Positions 62,198 to 64,000 of a stretch of 64,000 nucleotides of DNA are shown here, piece by piece (the first letter of the stretch is position 1; the number at the start of each line of letters is the position of its first letter). Both the position numbers and the translations under genes were made by a program. Origin of the DNA: Tisiphia sp964030975 (lineage in GTDB: Bacteria; Pseudomonadota; Alphaproteobacteria; Rickettsiales; Rickettsiaceae); the NCBI RefSeq assembly GCF_964030975.1, contig NZ_CAXIQH010000001.1:1426001-1490000 (forward strand), in the 5' to 3' direction. A model generated the notes under the pieces. It did no database searches, was not told the DNA's origin, and saw nothing but the letters and a program-made list of their open reading frames with translations.

Positions 62198-64000
62198 GTG
62201 CTATATTACATAAACAGGATTCTTACTAATAATAGAGTGCGGTCTGCTTTATTAATGTTGGTGGGCTGTTTTACTATTTTATTATTAGTAACTTATAATC
62301 CAGACGATCCTTCCTTTAATTCTGTGACAGGCAAATATCCAAGCAATTTATTAGGTTATTTTGGTTGTTATTTAGCGGATATTTTTTACCAATTTTTTGG
62401 TATAGCGTCGTTTATTTTGCCAATTTATTGTTTTTTCTGGTCTTTGAGCGTATGGCGTTTAGAGAAAAAATGGGTTACCATCAGGATAATGGTGCTGCTG
62501 CTTTCAATTATATCATTATCGGTAGTCTGCACTAAGATAAAAATTGATTATTTACCGGCCGGTGCCGGCGGAACAGTTGGTACTATTATTTACCCATTAG
62601 TCAAACAATTAGATGCTAGAGCCGATTACGCTTTAATTATTATTACATTTATTTTATTATTTTTATTAGCAGAAATAAAATTTTCAGCTTTTTGGAATGC
62701 TATAACTAAATTATTCCAACTAATACCTTATAGAAAATTTATCCCCTTACCTACAATATCAACTAAACAATCTTCAACAAAAAAGCCCCCTTTTATTAAT
62801 CAAGAAGAAGCTTCATATGCTGACAAAATAGATGGATTCCCAGGAAAAAATAATGACTCGCAATCTCATTCTTTAAGGAAACAATCTTCATTCAGAAAAG
62901 AAAATGATCAATTACCAGACCTGCCCCCTATTGAATTATTAAAACAAGCTGACAGCCCAAATATAAAAGTAGAAACTTTATCAGAACTACAACATAATGC
63001 CCAAATACTGCTAACTGTTCTGAATGATTTTGGTGTTAAAGGTCAGGTCATTAATATTAATCAAGGTCCAGTTGTCACCTTATATGAATTTGAGCCAGCT
63101 GCCGGTACTAAATCTTCTAGGATTATAGGTTTATCAGACGATATTGCTAGGTCTTTATCTGCGATATCAACCAGAATAGCTGTCATACCAGGTAGAAACG
63201 TTCTAGGTATTGAATTACCCAATAAACAGAGAGCATTCTTTTGTCTAAGAGAATTAATTGAAACACCGGAATATCAAGATAGTAGCATTATGCTACCATT
63301 GATTTTAGGTAAGGATTTAGCTGGCAAGCCTTTTGTTGCAGATTTAGCAAAGATGCCACATTTGTTAGTTGCAGGTACAACTGGTTCCGGGAAATCAGTA
63401 GCAATTAACGCGATGATAATTTCCCTACTTTACCGTTATACTCCAGAAGAATGTCGGTTAATAATGATTGATCCCAAAATGCTTGAATTATCAACCTATG
63501 ATGGCATACCACATCTTCTGACCCCAGTGGTTACCGAGCCAAGTAAAGCAGTAGTTGCTCTTAAATGGGCGGTAAAAGAGATGGAAAATCGTTATAGGGC
63601 AATGTCAAATATTGGGGTCAGAAATATAGCAGGTTATAATGCTAAAATTCTGGAAGCTGCGTCAAGCGGTAAAATATTAGAACGTTCTGTCCAAACAGGA
63701 TTTGACCCGGAAACTGGTAAGCCTATTTATGAGACAATTGAAATGAATATGGAGAAATTACCATTCATTGTAGTAATTGTTGATGAAATGGCTGACTTAA
63801 TGTTGGTAGCTGGTAAGGATATCGAATTATCGATACAACGTTTGGCTCAAATGGCAAGAGCCGCGGGTATTCATATTATCATGGCAACTCAGAGGCCTTC
63901 TGTTGATGTTATTACTGGGGTAATTAAAGCTAATTTCCCAAGTCGTATCAGTTTTAAAGTGACTTCTAAGATTGACAGTAGAACTATTCTTGGTGAACAA
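62198..64000 (+). CDS. ftsK: DNA translocase FtsK (partial, continues beyond window)
   Basis: 601 codons to the window edge. The start is uncertain: the frame is open from GTG 62198 (MLYYINRILTNNRVRSALLM), with GTG 62237 and ATG 62255 as alternatives. Four hydrophobic segments (for example VGCFTILLLVTYNP, FFGIASFILPIYCFFW, ALIIITFILLFLLAEI), a polar linker from about 190, then the motor: VININQGPVVTLYEFEPAAGTK, Walker A LLVAGTTGSGKSVAINAM, PKMLELSTYDGIPHL, Walker B FIVVIVDEMADLM and AQMARAAGIHIIMATQRPSVDVITG. It pumps DNA toward dif for XerCD. The gamma domain lies outside the window. Confidence 0.95.
   Translation, partial: MLYYINRILTNNRVRSALLMLVGCFTILLLVTYNPDDPSFNSVTGKYPSNLLGYFGCYLADIFYQFFGIASFILPIYCFFWSLSVWRLEKKWVTIRIMVLLLSIISLSVVCTKIKIDYLPAGAGGTVGTIIYPLVKQLDARADYALIIITFILLFLLAEIKFSAFWNAITKLFQLIPYRKFIPLPTISTKQSSTKKPPFINQEEASYADKIDGFPGKNNDSQSHSLRKQSSFRKENDQLPDLPPIELLKQADSPNIKVETLSELQHNAQILLTVLNDFGVKGQVININQGPVVTLYEFEPAAGTKSSRIIGLSDDIARSLSAISTRIAVIPGRNVLGIELPNKQRAFFCLRELIETPEYQDSSIMLPLILGKDLAGKPFVADLAKMPHLLVAGTTGSGKSVAINAMIISLLYRYTPEECRLIMIDPKMLELSTYDGIPHLLTPVVTEPSKAVVALKWAVKEMENRYRAMSNIGVRNIAGYNAKILEAASSGKILERSVQTGFDPETGKPIYETIEMNMEKLPFIVVIVDEMADLMLVAGKDIELSIQRLAQMARAAGIHIIMATQRPSVDVITGVIKANFPSRISFKVTSKIDSRTILGEQ

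Noticed and set aside
1..64000. tRNA and rRNA genes
   Set aside because: No GTTCGA-type T-loop with paired acceptor stems and no rRNA signature was found by eye in any intergenic stretch. A covariance-model scan could still find one.

Overview
The window looks like a chromosome segment of a Rickettsiaceae bacterium (Rickettsia or a close relative such as the Torix or Megaira lineages). The evidence is strong A+T bias, a housekeeping gene set of alphaproteobacterial endosymbiont type (murC-murB-ddl-ftsQ-ftsA, pyrH-frr, gatC-gatA, mnmE-xerC-dksA, NAD-glutamate dehydrogenase, a ProP-type transporter), very many short palindromic repeats that also sit in frame inside genes, and a heavy load of insertion sequences. 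The genus is inferred; no rRNA or tRNA gene was seen.

Layout. 1-3471: comEC split by an IS66-type element. 3516-6670: an LtaS-like sulfatase with an in-frame repeat, and tgt. 6719-13142: an IS110 remnant, a 781-codon helical-repeat protein carrying three clustered late-domain-like motifs, cpoB, and a plasmid-type DnaA-like protein. 13143-21121: an accessory junkyard with broken ORFs, a second IS66, two IS256 copies and an IS110 disrupted by IS256. 21124-28127: a leucine-rich-repeat protein, then the dcw cluster (ftsA, ftsQ, ddl, murB, murC, all on the minus strand). 28138-36554: an EAL protein, bolA, a DASS transporter, an uncharacterised 563-residue membrane protein, a threonine-dehydratase-like enzyme and lon. 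36553-43013: an IS5-like element, a third IS256, and a group II intron whose reverse transcriptase gene is split by an IS701-type element. 43014-47101: a resolvase remnant in a long inverted repeat, a 78-bp perfect palindrome, an AAA-ATPase/PD-(D/E)XK protein, truncated ORFs and an IS5-type relic. 47132-62000: gatA/gatC, proP-like, frr/pyrH, dksA, xerC, mnmE, gdhB, and a small rodZ-like/coiled-coil/zapA cluster. A candidate 6S RNA and the 5' two thirds of ftsK close the window.

Themes. (1) At least five families of short palindromic repeats, here named A, B, C, D and G, are nested inside one another up to five deep. A sixth family (E/F) occurs at 13291, 21027, 27982 and 59012. The repeats have entered genes in frame (sulfatase, gdhB twice) or supply gene ends (murC, gatA, the apparent murB start). 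(2) Several IS insertions can be undone exactly on paper from their target duplications, restoring the reading frames of comEC, the IS110 transposase and the group II intron reverse transcriptase. (3) Candidate host-interaction proteins (the late-domain protein, the LRR protein, the S-x-S motif membrane protein) lie scattered among the housekeeping genes.
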